This document shows, in pieces, positions 1-13,460 of a stretch of DNA of 64,000 nt. A program made the translations under genes and the position numbers. Each line of letters starts with the position of its first letter. Position 1 is the first letter of the stretch. Below the pieces are notes generated by a model, which saw only the letters and a list, made by a program, of their open reading frames with translations, searched no databases and had not been told where the DNA came from. The stretch is from Malurus cyaneus samueli. Taxonomy: Eukaryota > Chordata > Aves > Passeriformes > Maluridae. Location: contig CM019217.1 in NCBI GenBank assembly GCA_009741485.1, positions 32,387,165 to 32,451,164 on the forward strand, written 5' to 3'.

Positions 1-399
1 AATAATGCAAGGGCTTTAACTGATTGACTAAAGCCAGCTGATGAATAATCCTGCAGGATATTTCACACCTGAACGGTAATTTTCAAACTCAGTGCTTGCT
101 GTTCTAGATATAAATCCTGTCTTTACCAAACAAAAGTATTTTCTAGGAATATGAGTTTAATGCAGGCATGGTTAACACCCTTGCTGAGCCAAGGTGGCCA
201 GATCTGCACTGAAGTTTGGTGAGGATGATAGTGTATCCAATGTGTGTTTTATCTGCGAAGTTCTCTGCTCCAGCCTACCCTGTAAAAGTAAAAGATCTTT
301 TCCCTAAGTAGTGGTGACTGGCAAGTCTTTATGTAAAGGGGAATTGAGCTATAGTGATATCAGATAACCTCTGTGCCAGGTTTTATTTCTGTGTAGAAG
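1..399. other. Unique AT-rich sequence, nothing recognised
   Basis: No exon, repeat or motif stands out before the first CR1 fragment. Confidence 0.5.
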
Positions 400-1585
400 A
401 AATTCTGTCCATTTCTGTCCTTTGTGCGAAGCACATCAGCTGTACTAAATGTCGACAAGGTAACCCATCCAGTTATCAAGGGAAGTCAGTTGATGCTATC
501 TTCTGGGATTTCAGTAAATTTTTTTATACTGTCTCTCACAGTCTCCTTTTGGACAGCGCACAGCTGGATAAACACATCATGCGATGGGTGATCAACTGGC
601 TTACAGGTTGGGCACAAGTGGTTGTAGTGAAAGGGGTGAAATCAGAGTCACTAGTGGGCTTTTGCAGGATCCCATCCTTGGCACTGTCCTCTTCAGTGTC
701 TTCATAAAAGGCTTGGATGCAGGGCTCAAAGATAGACCTAGTAAGTTTGCTGATAACATTAAATTGGGAGGAGCTGTTGACTCCTTCAGAGACGTAGAGG
801 CCCCACAGAGAGACCTCAGCAAATTAGAGGGTTGGGCAATCACCAACCACATGAAGTTTAAGGAAGACAAGTGCTGTATTGTGCAGCTGGAATGAAGCAA
901 CCCTGGATGTACAGACTGGGAAATGAGAACGCTGGAGAGCAGCACCATGGAAAGGGATCTGAGAGTCCTGGTCGATGACAAATTGAGTCATCAGTGCTTT
1001 AGGTGCCTCAGGCACAGCACTGCCAGCTGGGCAGTGGAGGGGATTGTCCCACTCTACTCTGCACTGGGGCGGCCTCACCTTGAGTATTGTGTGCAGTTTT
1101 GGGTGCCATAATATAAGAAGGGTATAAAGCTATTACAGAGTGCCCAAAGGAGAGCCATGAAAATGGTGAAGGGCCTTGAAGACAAGCTGTATGAGGACCG
1201 CTGAGGTCACTTGGTCTGTTCAGCCTGGAGGAGACTGAGGGGAGACTTCATTGCAGTCTTCAGCATCCTCACAAAGGGAAGAGGAGCAGACACTGATATC
1301 TTCTCTTTGGTGACAGTGATAGGACTCAAGGGAATGGCATGAAACTATTTCAGGGGAGATTTAGGTTGGATATTTGGAAAATGGTCTTCACCCAGAGGGT
1401 GGTTGAGCTCTGGTACAGGCTCCCCAGGGAAACAGTGATGGTACCAAGCCTGTGTATGTTCAAAAAGAATTTAGACAACACTCAGGCACATGGTGTGATT
1501 TTGGGGTTGTCCTGTGCAGTCAGGAGTTGGACTTTGATGATCCTTGTCAGTTCCTTCCAGCTCAGGGTATTCTATGATTCTATGA
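400..1585 (+). mobile_element. CR1 LINE, 5'-truncated, degraded reverse transcriptase
   Basis: Broken reading frames between about 480 and 1110 match the CR1 reverse transcriptase: DFSKFFYTVSH, then SKFADNIKLGG, then [17 protein letters not shown]. The catalytic FADD-type box reads FADN, and the frame shifts at least twice, so the copy is dead. A gap in the C-terminal part near 1200 removes the usual YEERLREL-like segment. The copy ends with two ATTCTATG octamers at 1569-1584, the standard CR1 3' terminus. The 5' edge is approximate. Confidence 0.9.
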
Positions 1586-4369
1586 CTTACTCAGTAATGA
1601 GTTGTATAACCCAACAGCTCTATGAAAGGCACGGTCTTCAGCTCGTGCAACCTCCTGAGACACCACATACTTGAAACCAAGAGATTTCAAGTAGCAGAAA
1701 TGTCCCAAATGCAGTTCAACCCCAGGCATTACCAGCCAATGAATACTTATTTAGTGGCCCCTGGTTTTTTTTCAATGCATATAAATTCACCTTCTGATTA
1801 TGTATGAACTGACTGTGGAGATATTTGCATCTTTTTCATTTGTTTAAAACAAACCAGAAGTGTACTGGTGTTAACGAACCAGACTGATACTTGCAAGTTG
1901 TAAGTGATTTGACAGGATATTTATTGCTATGGTTGTTACTATCTTCGGGTCTAATTCTCCCAATTTTAACATTGTTATGGGCCATTTACGAAGAAAGGCA
2001 TTATGCAAAGTAAGAAAATATGGCAAAATCTGAAGGCACTGTAGGAGTATTTTTTGCCTGAAAGGAGCATGTTGATGGGGTAGCACCAGGAAACATCAAT
2101 GGTACAGGAAGCCATGCTTGCTTAATTGGAACATGTGAGAAGACTTGTAGTTTACATACTTACCATTTGAAGTCTTTCTTTGCAGTTTGCAAAGGAACTA
2201 AAATAAAACCCCATCACCATATCACATAGGTTGTAGATATCAGCGCAAAACCTAGATACTAAAAAAAAGTACATAATGATAGATTTTGGGGAAAAGGCTT
2301 TGAAGATTAAAGGAGATAGAAAAATCCAGAGATTCAAGATCCACAAGAAATCCAACTGCAGTTTTAGAGCTTCTCTCCTAGCCTGCTCCTCTCCCTTCAC
2401 CTTTGGCAGCATTTTAAAAGCTGACATTGTTTTTTTTTTGCGATACCAGGGTTGTCATCACTGCAGTGGGATGAGCATGAAGCTGAAATTAAGTGCAATT
2501 TAGTAACGTTTTCAGATTTTATTGGTAACATTGGAAGGGAGCTAGCTTCAGTGAAGACAAACCCACAAGCCAAAATCCCTCACCAAGTCCAATATGTTTT
2601 TACATGCAGATCCTTCCTTCATTACCTTCTTTTGCTTTGCTCATTCAATGACCCACTGCTCAGAAAAGAGGTCAGCACCCATCCATTGTGAAAGGAACAT
2701 GTGTTTTGCCGGACATTAACCTATTACTGGATAAGATAGCCCAAACCCTAAGCATTACATCCTTAAATGCCTACTGCCTTTTTTAGGTCACCTTAAAGCA
2801 TTGACTTTTTTAAGAAATAAAGATTCATTTGAGTTTCATGGAAAGGTTTCTGCAAGGTACAAGATTTGGCACCTTTTGGTGGTTTTAGTACGTGTTTATC
2901 AAAAAAGTTCAGTCTGAAGATGTTTTTGAATTTTGCCCTTATCCTTTCCTATCTTAAAGTAATCAGTAGTTTCTCAGGTTACTTAAGAAACATGTTTTTT
3001 ATAGACCATTTTAAGCATAAGGAGCAGGAAAGGAGGCACAGTGGGATTTATATTTCTGAGAGAAGTCCAGAGAGACCAGGAGATTCTTAGAAAACACAAG
3101 GGGAATGACAGTGTGGCATGAGTTCACATGTGAAGTTATCATATGTTATGTACATCTGTTGATGTCAACTTTGTTTGACCCATCTTGAGATTTCAAAAGA
3201 GAAATTCCCATTAGTCTTCCCAGCTTTATCTTTGCTTTTTGGTTCAGGTTTTGATCACAGAATCAGAATATTAGTCACATTCCTACTCAATTCTAAGCTT
3301 CTGCATTCCTTCTAAACCTTAAGCAAGGTCCTGAGCCATCTCTGGGCCTTGTGATGGTCTTTTTTCTAAATAGCTGGAATATTTCTTCCTTATTAAGATG
3401 CAAAATTTATAATGGGGTGTTGTGTATTTGATTTCACTAAAAAGTCATGGAGTCTTGTTTACTCTGCACATGCAAGATTTCTACAAGAAATTTCTGGTAT
3501 TTTGATGACACTAGTAAAGAAATATGGTAAAATTACTGCAGAAGGTGTTTTTTTCTGTGTTGTGCATAACTGAATGATCATTTTGAACACAAACACACAC
3601 ACACATACAAAAAAAAAAAAATTCTGAAGGCAAGACAGAGGAAGTTATATTCAAGTTACTTTGTGCCCTCGGTCCCTGTGACCTTACAGTGCTGAGCCAC
3701 TAGTATCTTGACCATTTTATTTACGACTGGTGGATAAAAAACCAAATCCTTTCACATTCTTGGAATGGCTCCAAAACGGAGCACATATTCCCTGCTGAAG
3801 GTGACCTGTTTTAGGGGGCGTTTATCCTTGCTAGTTTCTGGTTTGCCTTTATTATAATGCCATACTGAAGCATTTACTAGCTTTGTCCCTATATTTACAA
3901 TACCTTTTGACAGAGATGTCTAAGAGCTTTAAACATATGCTTTAAACAGTGGACGGTTTGCTCTGACATTTGTTGCAAATCTTTTCAGAAGGCTGTGTGG
4001 AACTGTTCTAATCCGGGAAGAGCCACTGACTCGCTGTGTGATCTGACAGAGTGACATATCACTTGACCTCAGTCCCAGCAGCTGTAAAATGAAGTGGAAA
4101 TACAGGGAGAAAACCGGAAGATGCCTTTTGGCAGAGCCTTCGCGAGCAAATAAGTTTCAGACTCTGACTGGCTTCTTTCTTATTCCTCCAAAAGTTTGTG
4201 ATGCGTTTAAGAGCAGAATTAGGTTTTCCAACATTTCTTTTCAATTCATTTTGGCAGTGTCAGGATGCGTTCTACAGTGACCTCATCCTGGGCATTCAGG
4301 ATGGGACGAGACGCTGAAGCCTGGGGCGTACAGATGGTCTGATAAAGGCCCCTCCTGGTCGGTCCGTTT
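1586..4369. other. Gene-free AT-rich interval
   Basis: I see no exon or transposon. A short CA run followed by an A-run lies at about 3590-3620. Open frames are short and unlike any family. Confidence 0.5.
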
Positions 4370-4770
4370 TGCAGGGCGGAAGCAGAAGCGTTTCAGACAG
4401 AACCATTCCTTTCTCCTTCTGCCTTCTCGGGCCGCGGTGACCGCCTCAGGCGCCTCCGAGCGCCCGCGCGCCTGGGCCTGCTCGGCCTGCAGGGGGCGCA
4501 GCGGCGCCGCTCCGCCGCCACGGCCCGGCCCGGCCCTGCGGGGACAGCGGGGCGCTCCGCACGGGAACCCCCGGAACCCTTGGAACCCCTGGAACCCCTG
4601 AACCCCGGGATCCCGTGTCCCTACACTCCCGGCACCCCCCCCCCATACCCCGTACTCTCGCGACCCTGGAACCCCGCAGGCCCGGGACCACCCACTTCTG
4701 CAACCCCGAATCCTCGGCTCCCGCACCATCGGGACCCCTCCCCTCTGGACCTCCGGTACTGAGGAGCGAG
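4370..4770. other. Isolated CpG island with 10-bp minisatellite
   Basis: A sharply bounded GC- and CpG-rich block sits in AT-rich surroundings about 19 kb from HELT. At 4563-4614 a unit of about 10 bp (GGAACCCCTG and variants) repeats about five times. The minus-strand frame across it gives a collagen-like GFQGFQGF string that I attribute to the repeat. No splice-supported gene is visible. It could be an orphan promoter or an insulator. Confidence 0.75.
4486..4499 (+). promoter_or_regulatory. CTCF-like motif in the isolated CpG island
   Basis: CCTGCAGGGGGCGC fits the CTCF core consensus (CCASYAGRKGGCRS) at 13 of 14 positions, in forward orientation. Occupancy is not known. Confidence 0.5.
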
Positions 4771-4865
4771 AGGAGGAAGGAAATCGTTTTGATCCCAGTG
4801 ATAAGCTCTTCGTGAAGTGAGAAAGAGACACTCTAGCTTTTCTTCCGTGTTTTGGGTGGTAACAT

Positions 4866-4986
4866 GGCGCTTAGTTTGGTTTTTTTTGTGTTGGGGTTAC
4901 TTTGTTTGAGGGGGTTACTATTTGTTTAGGGTTTGTTTTGGTTCGTGTTTTTAGTTCATGTTTTTGTTTGTTAGTTACTGTGGGAG
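4866..4986 (+). repeat. G/T-rich low-complexity tract
   Basis: The plus strand is almost free of C over about 120 bp, with repeated GGGGTTACT and TTTGTTT words, just downstream of the isolated CpG island. This looks like degenerate simple sequence. Confidence 0.6.
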
Positions 4987-7900
4987 TGCTGGAAAAGGCT
5001 GAAGATCCCGTCAGATGCGGAAGGCCCCATGTTCAGCTGCGGATGCTTTAAACAGCAGCTGAAATTCGATCCTGTTCAGAGAACTCCAAGTATGGCAGCT
5101 CAGTAGAAATCCCACACTTGGAGCAACAAGGCTTTCCCCTACCGAATTCCATGACTTTCCATTCAGATCTCATCTAGCATATGTCTGAGGATAACCTTAA
5201 ACCAGAGTTGCTGCCTGTTCAGTACACTTTTAACCTTAGATTACCTGCTATTTATTTGTGTCAAATCTTCCCCACCATACCTGTTCTTCATACAGCTGGG
5301 TAGAATTTGAATTAACAAACATCTGGAAAGCTACTCTAGTTTGCATCTGGATGTCCCTTCTCTGCAAATAAATGGTTGTTGGGCAGAATGCTCATGCTGC
5401 TGCAACTCTTCACTTCCCAGTGGAAGCTAAGCTCTAGTGAGCCCTGTTTTGGAGTCTGATTTGGCAAAATTGGGAGATGGAAAAGGAGGAGGGATAGCTT
5501 TTCCAGGTGATGAAATTTTAAAACAGACGTAGGGCTGCTGTAAGAATGTTTTAAACCAAGACTGGTTTAAATCCCTTCTTAAGGGGGCACCAATGGACAG
5601 ACAGAAGTGTCCGGCTTCCATCCTCAGGTATGTGATGTGCCCAGGTGAGGTGAGATAAGCTAAGCTGGAAATGAGTGTGCTAAGGGAACCTCATTCCAGC
5701 CAATAGCACAGTTGTTGTAGCACTATCTGCTGGAGCTGCTTGGCACAGCCACTGGAGCTGACGTCCTGCTTGTACTGTTCTGTCCCACTTGCATTCCTGA
5801 GCCAGCCGAGAACAGCACGTGGATGTGCAGGCAGCAGTCAGCACCACATGCCTAGCAAGTCTGTTACAAAAATAGAAACACAATAGATCTTTCAATTTGC
5901 CAAAGTGTGTCTTTCCCAATCCTTGCCGTTTTTTTCTGCCAGTGAAATATAGAGGCATCTGAGGTGCTATGTCCTAGTGGGACCTGACCTGTGCACATCT
6001 CAGGATGTTCTGATCTAGTTTTAGTTCTGGCAAAAGGAAATAATTTTGGGTCTATGCAAAGATTTGAAACAGTCATATTTGTAAATGGAATGGCGGAATG
6101 GGCCTTTTTCATAATTCTTCTATTCATAATTTGCCTCATCTTTTTCTCATGTAAATCAGACTAGATCGGTTTGAAAGGCTGAAGCAATTACAAACCAAGG
6201 AATCTTTGCAGGGGAAGATAAGCCTGCCACTTCCCTCGGTCATCTTACTAGAGCTCTCATTGCCATTAGTGACCTGGCACCCAAGGGACAGTCAGTGACG
6301 CTTGGGTACCAGATCTACTTATTTCACCTGCATCAGCAGTTGATACATGACCACTAGAATCATCCTTTGCGAAGAGTACACGGTGTACTTCTCATGCATA
6401 AGGCCATCACTCTCTTGGGATGGTTGCACCAGCCCATGGAGTTTAAAAATTAATCTATAGGAATTGCTTCAATTTCTCTGACTGGTAGCAATTAGGTGAT
6501 TATAACTGGACACTTCAACAGCAAACTGTAATTTATTGTGGATTGTAAGCAGAAATAAAATAGTTAATTTCTGTTTCTGATTTTCAGACACTTGCACATG
6601 AACTGTCAATAATCCAGAGAGCAGCTGAGGTCTGTAAAAATTTTTTTGCACTTTTAGTTCATAATTTCATGCTGCTTTTTAAAAGCAACTTTAAATTATC
6701 ACTGTGACTTCCTGTGTTTCTGTAAAGATGTAGAAAGAACTGTTCTCCATCCCAGGGATATACGATGTCATACCTGCTATTTTCTTTTCCACTTTTTTCC
6801 TAGATCATCTAGATGGGATGCCTTATGAAAAAAAGAGTAAAAGATGATAACTGTTCTAGGAGAAACTCTTGAATCACTTAGTCCAGCTTTCTGAATTAGA
6901 CAAAGCATCTTGCTGTGTGTTTACACTTGACTTTTAATTAACTCTTGGATGTTTGCAACAGCATCTTGTCAGTCAGGGAGAGTTTGTGAAGCTGTTTCCC
7001 TCCACTTGGTAGCCTCCTGTAAGGTGTGAAAAAATAATCTGCAAATTATTTTGTGGGGTTTTTTTTTCCTGATAGCTTCTAATCAGTATGAAATGTGAAA
7101 ATACCATTTCTTCTAAACAATAATATATTTGATTGTATATAATTTGTATTTTATGTGTATATAATTGCATGTTCATTTTTCCAGATCAAAGTGTAAGAAA
7201 CTATATATATATATTGCTGTTTCTGGAAGGGGCAGAGTTTCTCTAGAATGCTACTAGAGTTTCTCTGGAATACTGCTTCTGTAGGCTTTTTAAGGGTCTC
7301 TGTTCTGGTGGTATCCAGGAAAATAATTTGCTTCTGTGACTTCTTTTCCTCCATTCTTCCCTTTCAATTAAACCAAAGCAAATTTTGCTGGACTGCTTCC
7401 TTTGAGACAAAGGCTGCAATATGCATCTGTGCCAGCCAACCAACCTTCTAATTCCATGTTTCATTTCCTGAAAACACCTAAATAGGGCTGGCCTTCTACC
7501 TGCTGTCTATATTGTATCTATTAGCTCAGACACTGTTCAGAAGACTATATAAAAGAGCAACAGCCATTGTGACCAGCCACACAGTAAGTATATTAAAAGT
7601 TCATCCTCCCTCCCATGAACATATTTAAGTTGGTTTAATATTTTATTTGAGTGAAGTCCAGTCTGTATTTTTTTAGTGACTAAGCAGAGCATGTTTGAAG
7701 GAATGGATATGTTGCTAGTTCAGAATGCATCTACGTCTTGGACTCTCTGACTTTTGATGCCGGGGATTAACATGGTGTTTCAATTTCAGAAGTTGCACAT
7801 TTTGAGTGGTAGGGAAAATATAAAAGCATCTTGAAAACACTTGTGTGGCAGCAGCCGTCATCATGGACCAGATCCCAAAGGGCAGATTTGCATTGCACTT

Positions 7901-10900
7901 GCCACCTTAGTCTTTGTATTGCTGAATGTCTGATCAGCCAAGTCAAAGTTCCTAATCTCTAAGGGGGGTTCTTTGGGTCACTTACTGATGTATTTGTTAA
8001 TGCAAATTGTCTGTTCAGCACTGACAGGAATTTTATAATGTCTTCTTAACATTGCTCTACTTTTGTACATCTTCTTATGATCTTCTGTATTTTTCCCTTT
8101 TAATCTTTAGGTTTTAGGCTAAAAAATGCTTAAACAATTGCTACCATGCTTTTAAATGGACTTTTTCTGCTTCTTATTATGAAGAAAACTTTGTTTTTCA
8201 GTAAAATCTATGGTTCCATTTGGAACAAGCTTTTTGCAAGGAGACAAAATTTTCATTGGAAAGATGGCATAATATTCTGGTTTGTCTCACTTAGTCTTGC
8301 TTTTACTTTTATTTTGCCTGCAACAGTGTAAACATCCTTGCACTTAACTGAATAGGGAAACAGCATACCAATTTCATATTGCACTTATTTGGGTAGTGAA
8401 GGCTGTTAGTTTCAAATGCAAACATCCCAGTAAAAACCAGTCTGTAGCTGCTGCACCTTGAACCTGACAACAGGACTTCCCCAAAACCTACTTGAATTGC
8501 CTCCTCGCTCACAGAAGAGTCTGGTTCCCTCATGTGCTTCCTGCCTGCTGAAGTTTGACCTTACTTTTTCTTTTTTTCTTTTCTGATTCATTTCTAATGT
8601 CTGGAGACAATTAACTTTACTTACAAACAAGTATGTATAACTTCCAGTGCCTCTTCCTTGAAGGCTCGTGTGAAATACTACTGGGAAAATCTCGTACCAT
8701 CCTTTACCTTCATTGTTGTGAAAATGCAAGGGATTTCAGGCTGCCTGAACTGAAGTGCTGAGAAGGTCTAGGCAGTTTGGCCCTGTGGGTCCACATCTTA
8801 AACCAATGGCAGTATAATAGTAATAATGGTAACAATGATAATAGTGCTAATAATAGTTGATACATCTTAAATACAAAAGCAGTAGTTGCTCAGGTCTCTG
8901 ATTTACATACATGAAAACAGAAGCAGAAACTGCCTGCACGCATCCTTCACTGCCATGAGAAGATGGTATTAGAGCAAGCCTTACTAACTCTGTACTTAGC
9001 ATCCCACACATTTGTCCACAGCATCTTTGAAGTGAAAGAGTTCTTTTGGGATGCTGAAACAAGCACAAAATGTTAGAGGAGCCAGAATTTAGTAACAGTA
9101 ATATGAGATCTATACTTTCAGTTCAGTCTTGTACTCTACATGAAAGACTTTGAAAACCTCTGATAGTTTTGTATCCTGTAATTTGCAACCACATCCAGTA
9201 GGACTTGGTAGTTAATGACAATGGCACTAGCTGAAGGGATCCTGTTCAAGGCTAAGCTTCAGAGCCCTGCGGTTCCTGGAAGAATAATCTTTTGGGGATG
9301 GGTGAATTCAGCTCGTTGCCGATTTAAGTGTGCAGAACTCCAGAAACAACAAGGTCTCCCTGTTTACCCTGTTTCATTTCTTAGCCCTGTCAATCAAGTG
9401 TATTTGTAATCTACTGCTGCTCCATGAAGCAGTCTGGGCTATCAGCTACCAGAAAACATGAAGGAATGGCTGCTGTGCATACAGAGAGGAACAGCACATA
9501 GAGCAAAGGGGAAGATCTCCTGGGAATCCCTGAGCAAAGTGTATGTGAGTGCTAGGACACTTTAAGCCACCTCTTCCTTTGTCTTGCCTCTGGACCTGCA
9601 CTGAGCCCTGCCTGCAGAAGGTCATATTTCCATTCTGCCTTGAAGTGGCTCTTTCAACTTACATAGATAGCCAGCTTGTTTCTCCAACAGAAGGAGGCCT
9701 CATGGCCAGTTTGACTCTTCTGTATAAACATCAATAAGACATCAAACAAAACATCTGAATTATCAGCAAAAAAGGATTTTTTACTCCACACAATTTGGGA
9801 AGCGAACACCACACCAAAAGTGGAAAAATTAGAACATAAGACTGAAAGTATTCCACTTCCAGTATTAATACTATTAATGGAAATACTAATATTTTATCTA
9901 ATGACTGTGACACCAAAAGTAGAAAGGGCCACGAAGTTTGCCCATGAGATAAAGCCATGAAACATTGTCAATATAGCTGAAGTCAGAGACAACACAGAAG
10001 GTGAATTGGATAGTCTTGGGGACATGATATTCAGTCATAACACCAGATCATGCCCTTGCATACTGATAGTAAGTATTTCTTATATGAGCTAGGACCCTAC
10101 CCATTTGAAATGATGACCAAGAAGAGACCTGGCCTGTGCTGCTTGTTCCTGATATAGCTGAACTCTCAATGCTATATAACTGCTTTTGGCTCTTGCCATT
10201 TTAAAAGGCACCCTGACAGCCAATGGACTAAGAATATAGCTCAGCAGGCTCCCTGATTACTGTGTGTCAGAGCCCACAGCTCTCAGTGGGCTACAGAAGG
10301 CAAGTGGTAGTGGTAGTGTATTAGTGACATCATCACTGAATTCATCCTCACACATTATGTTCAAAGGAGAAAGGCACACTTCATCACTCCAGGGAGGAAG
10401 CAGACTTTCTGCATGGCCTATGTTGTTTCTACTTTGCATGGCTTGAGAAATTGGCTCATTGAACTTTTAATCTGAGGTAATGTTTTAAGTTTTGCACTAT
10501 TAAAGATATTTGTTCTTTTAAATGCTTTCTATTTTTCTCTTTAGTAGCCCTTTCTTCAATATGATGTGATGAAGACTGGTTTTGAGAAGAGGGCCTAGGC
10601 CAAGAGGAGGGAAATACCATGTGTGAAGCAGAAGTACATGAACCTGCCTGTCTGGTTCCAAGATGTGTCTCATGGGGCAGTTTTATGATCCCCAGCACAG
10701 CTACTGATGCTTGTCCTGAAGAAAGATAAACCCTTATGATCTTTTCTGACCAAATAGCTGCAACCCCTTTCTGGAGTTAACCAGCCAACCTTCAAGTATA
10801 TATTTGCAGAAGGACATACAGCCCAGCAGGACTCCCTTATCTCATGGCATTAACTGACGTGACACTGTCATTTTCTATATGTGTGACTTCTTGCCTCCAA

Positions 10901-13392
10901 CCCCCATGCTGAGATCTCATGTTCCTTTTTTCCCCAGGGTCATGTTGTACACAGAGTTCCCACTGTGGCTTTGCTCTGCTGGGTCAAGGAAAACATGAAA
11001 TGACAATTTACCCTTTCCTATAAATGGTTAAATGTAGAGAAGAAAAAAACAAATGGTGTTTGTGGATTTAATCTTCAAGGCAGAATTTATAAATTGGGAA
11101 AATGTAAAGACAGACCTTTTCCATGGCTTTTGACCTGTACCCTTAAGCAGGGTAGCATCTTACAGGCTCTGTAGCTGTACCAGATTTTAACTGTTTTCTT
11201 CTGAATAGCAAATAGGTGACTCAAGGAGTGCAAAAGATTCTTGTATTTTTCCAGTTGCAGCATTGGAAAAATTTCATGTGTATATATAAGATCCAGCATC
11301 CATGTACGTTGTTGGTGTTTTCTGCAACATTTTTAAGTTTGGGGGAAACTTAATAAGTACTGTTTCTCTTTCTTTCTTTAAAAAAGACAAGGCGAGAAAG
11401 CCTGCATTTTCTGCCATTTCCCAAGAGACTTTTTATCTGTTTAAACCAACTAGGGATTTTTCACATATTGACATAAGCATTCATTTGCTAATTTGCTGGA
11501 CATTAAACTGCACAGCATTCTTGAATGAGACTAGAATACTTGGGTACTTAGTGCTGCTCAGACCCCGCATCATTCCCAGTACACATATGGTTTTCGTCCT
11601 CTATCTCCTAGATAAAAGTCACTGTTTGATCGCCTTAAGGAAAAGAATGAGTTAAATGGACCAATATTCTAGCCTTGGCTCTAAAACTGGGCCTTTTCAG
11701 AAACTCCTCAGCACCTGCAGCAGCTAGGTCATTTGCACATACATAAATAAATAAATTAACAATGAATAAATAATTTAATCCCACCACACAATGCCACCTT
11801 GCAGATCTGATCCTTTGCTCCCAGTGAATTTGTCCATTCCTAATTCGTTTTGATAAAGTCCTCAGATACTTGCTGACTGTCAGTCTAATTTTCTTATTGT
11901 TTTCGCTTGATTAGTTCTGTATGACCTAAGGTCGCCCTTAAAATCCACATCTCTCGTGAAGACTCCGAAAGGCCTTCTTTTTTTCAAAGGGATGGAAAGT
12001 GCCTGCCATTTCTCTGGACAAAAGCCTGGAAGGTTTTCAGTTATTAGCCTCCTGAAGCAGCCCTTTCGCTCACCCAAGCGCAAAAAAAACTCATTAGGGG
12101 GCACCTTTTTTTTCTGGCTTCTTTATCTGATGCATGTAGGGTTTACGTGTTTCAAGATTTGGAGGTCTTGGATGAATTTGGACAGCCTCGCTTTTAACCC
12201 TGCTGGACTGTGGTTATGCCCACCACAGACATTTGCAACAGCTCTGTGCCCTTAACCACCTGGAGGTGCTTCATCTTTCTAAAAGCTGCTTTGCATCCTG
12301 CTTTGTGGTGCTGCTGCCCTGGGAAGGCATGCTCACACAGTGGGTGGGTGGAAAGGCAGGCACGCCTGCCAACACATTATATCTGGGCATCTTGCCCTTC
12401 AGAGGGCGTGTGCAAAGCTTGCTGGCTCCTGCGATCACTTGAGCTGACAGAGGTTTTAAATCAGAACAGCTTCTGATCTACCATGCTTAAACAGTGCTGC
12501 TCAGCAGCACGACACCTGTGGTGACCTTTTAAGAATTGAAATAACTGGAAATTGTACTGGCAGGTATTAGCGTAATAAATGTTGCTCACTTGCCTAGGCT
12601 CTGGTATTTTGTTAAGGAGAGACTGCATGTAACTGAAAAAAGACTTAGGAGCAAACTGGTTGTTTCTCTCACAGAAGGACTGCCTAGTATCTTTGGTGAA
12701 AAACCATAATTCAGGCTGGGATCTAAGAGGAGAATGATGCACAGAAATAGAAGGAAATAAGCAGATCAAAAAATGTAGGTGGATAACATGTAGGTGGCAG
12801 GTATGGAAAAACAGGTGTCTTGTAGTATGGCTCCTGCAATACTACTTATTTTGGTGCTGAAAAACAGGTTGTCTTCCACTGGGTTAGAACTATGATCCCT
12901 CTGGGTTAAAATAGCCTGAGGTCCTACTTCCGAGCATACAGGTGCAGTTTTGTGGCCATTAATCTTTGTTCTGCCCATTTTCAGTGATAGTGTCCTTGTT
13001 GGGTTGGAAGAATGTACCATTATGACCACTACTTTTTCCCAGACCTGCCAGCTCCTATGATATATCTGTGATACCAACACTTTATTTCATTCTGGTTTTC
13101 CTGAAATCTGAATGAGACAGCACTCAGTAAAGTAAAGGAAGCCACATGCATAAGGTTGAGCTTATGTGCAAATCCTGGCAGGGTCAACACTGCATTATCA
13201 GCAATGCATAATCTGCATTATTTTTTCCACTGGCATAAATTTTGAGCATCAATTAGTTGGATATTGTGTCAAATAGCATGGAAACTAAATTATCTGCTCC
13301 ATACTACAAAGTAGTAGTTATGGTCTGAAGAATGGCGGAAACAAGGAGAAATGAGAAATTAGAGAGGAATTTCGGACTGCAACATGACAGTA
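4987..13392. other. Gene-free interval
   Basis: I find no convincing exon, RNA gene or transposon in this 8.4 kb. Minor items are an AT run at 7202-7213, a degenerate TAA-rich patch at 8815-8860, and a CpG-retaining segment at 11880-12110 that may be a conserved non-coding element. All open frames are under 120 codons and show no domain. Confidence 0.5.
11880..12110. promoter_or_regulatory. Candidate conserved non-coding element
   Basis: About five CpGs persist in an AT-rich neighbourhood. The palindrome GACCTAAGGTC at about 11924-11934 forms two everted nuclear-receptor-like half-sites one base apart. No repeat signature is visible. This is a weak call based on composition. Confidence 0.25.
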
Positions 13393-13460
13393 ATCATGGA
13401 GTCATGAAATGGCTTAGTCTGAAAAGGACATTAAAGATCATCTAATTAACCTTGACTTGG
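13393..13460 (-). mobile_element. CR1 3' end fragment, minus strand
   Basis: The plus strand reads CATGGAGTCATGAAATGGCTT, with AAAGGACATTAAAGATCATCTAATT shortly after when small gaps are allowed. This is the usual reverse complement of a CR1 3' terminus. Only about 70 bp remain. Confidence 0.6.

Noticed and set aside
4283..4831. Collagen-like minus-strand frame of 182 codons
   Set aside because: The GFQGFQGF part comes from a 10-bp nucleotide repeat, and the rest is low-complexity CpG-island translation.
9215..9409. Plus-strand frame of 64 codons
   Set aside because: The short isolated frame has no domain, no GC or codon signature and no splice partner.
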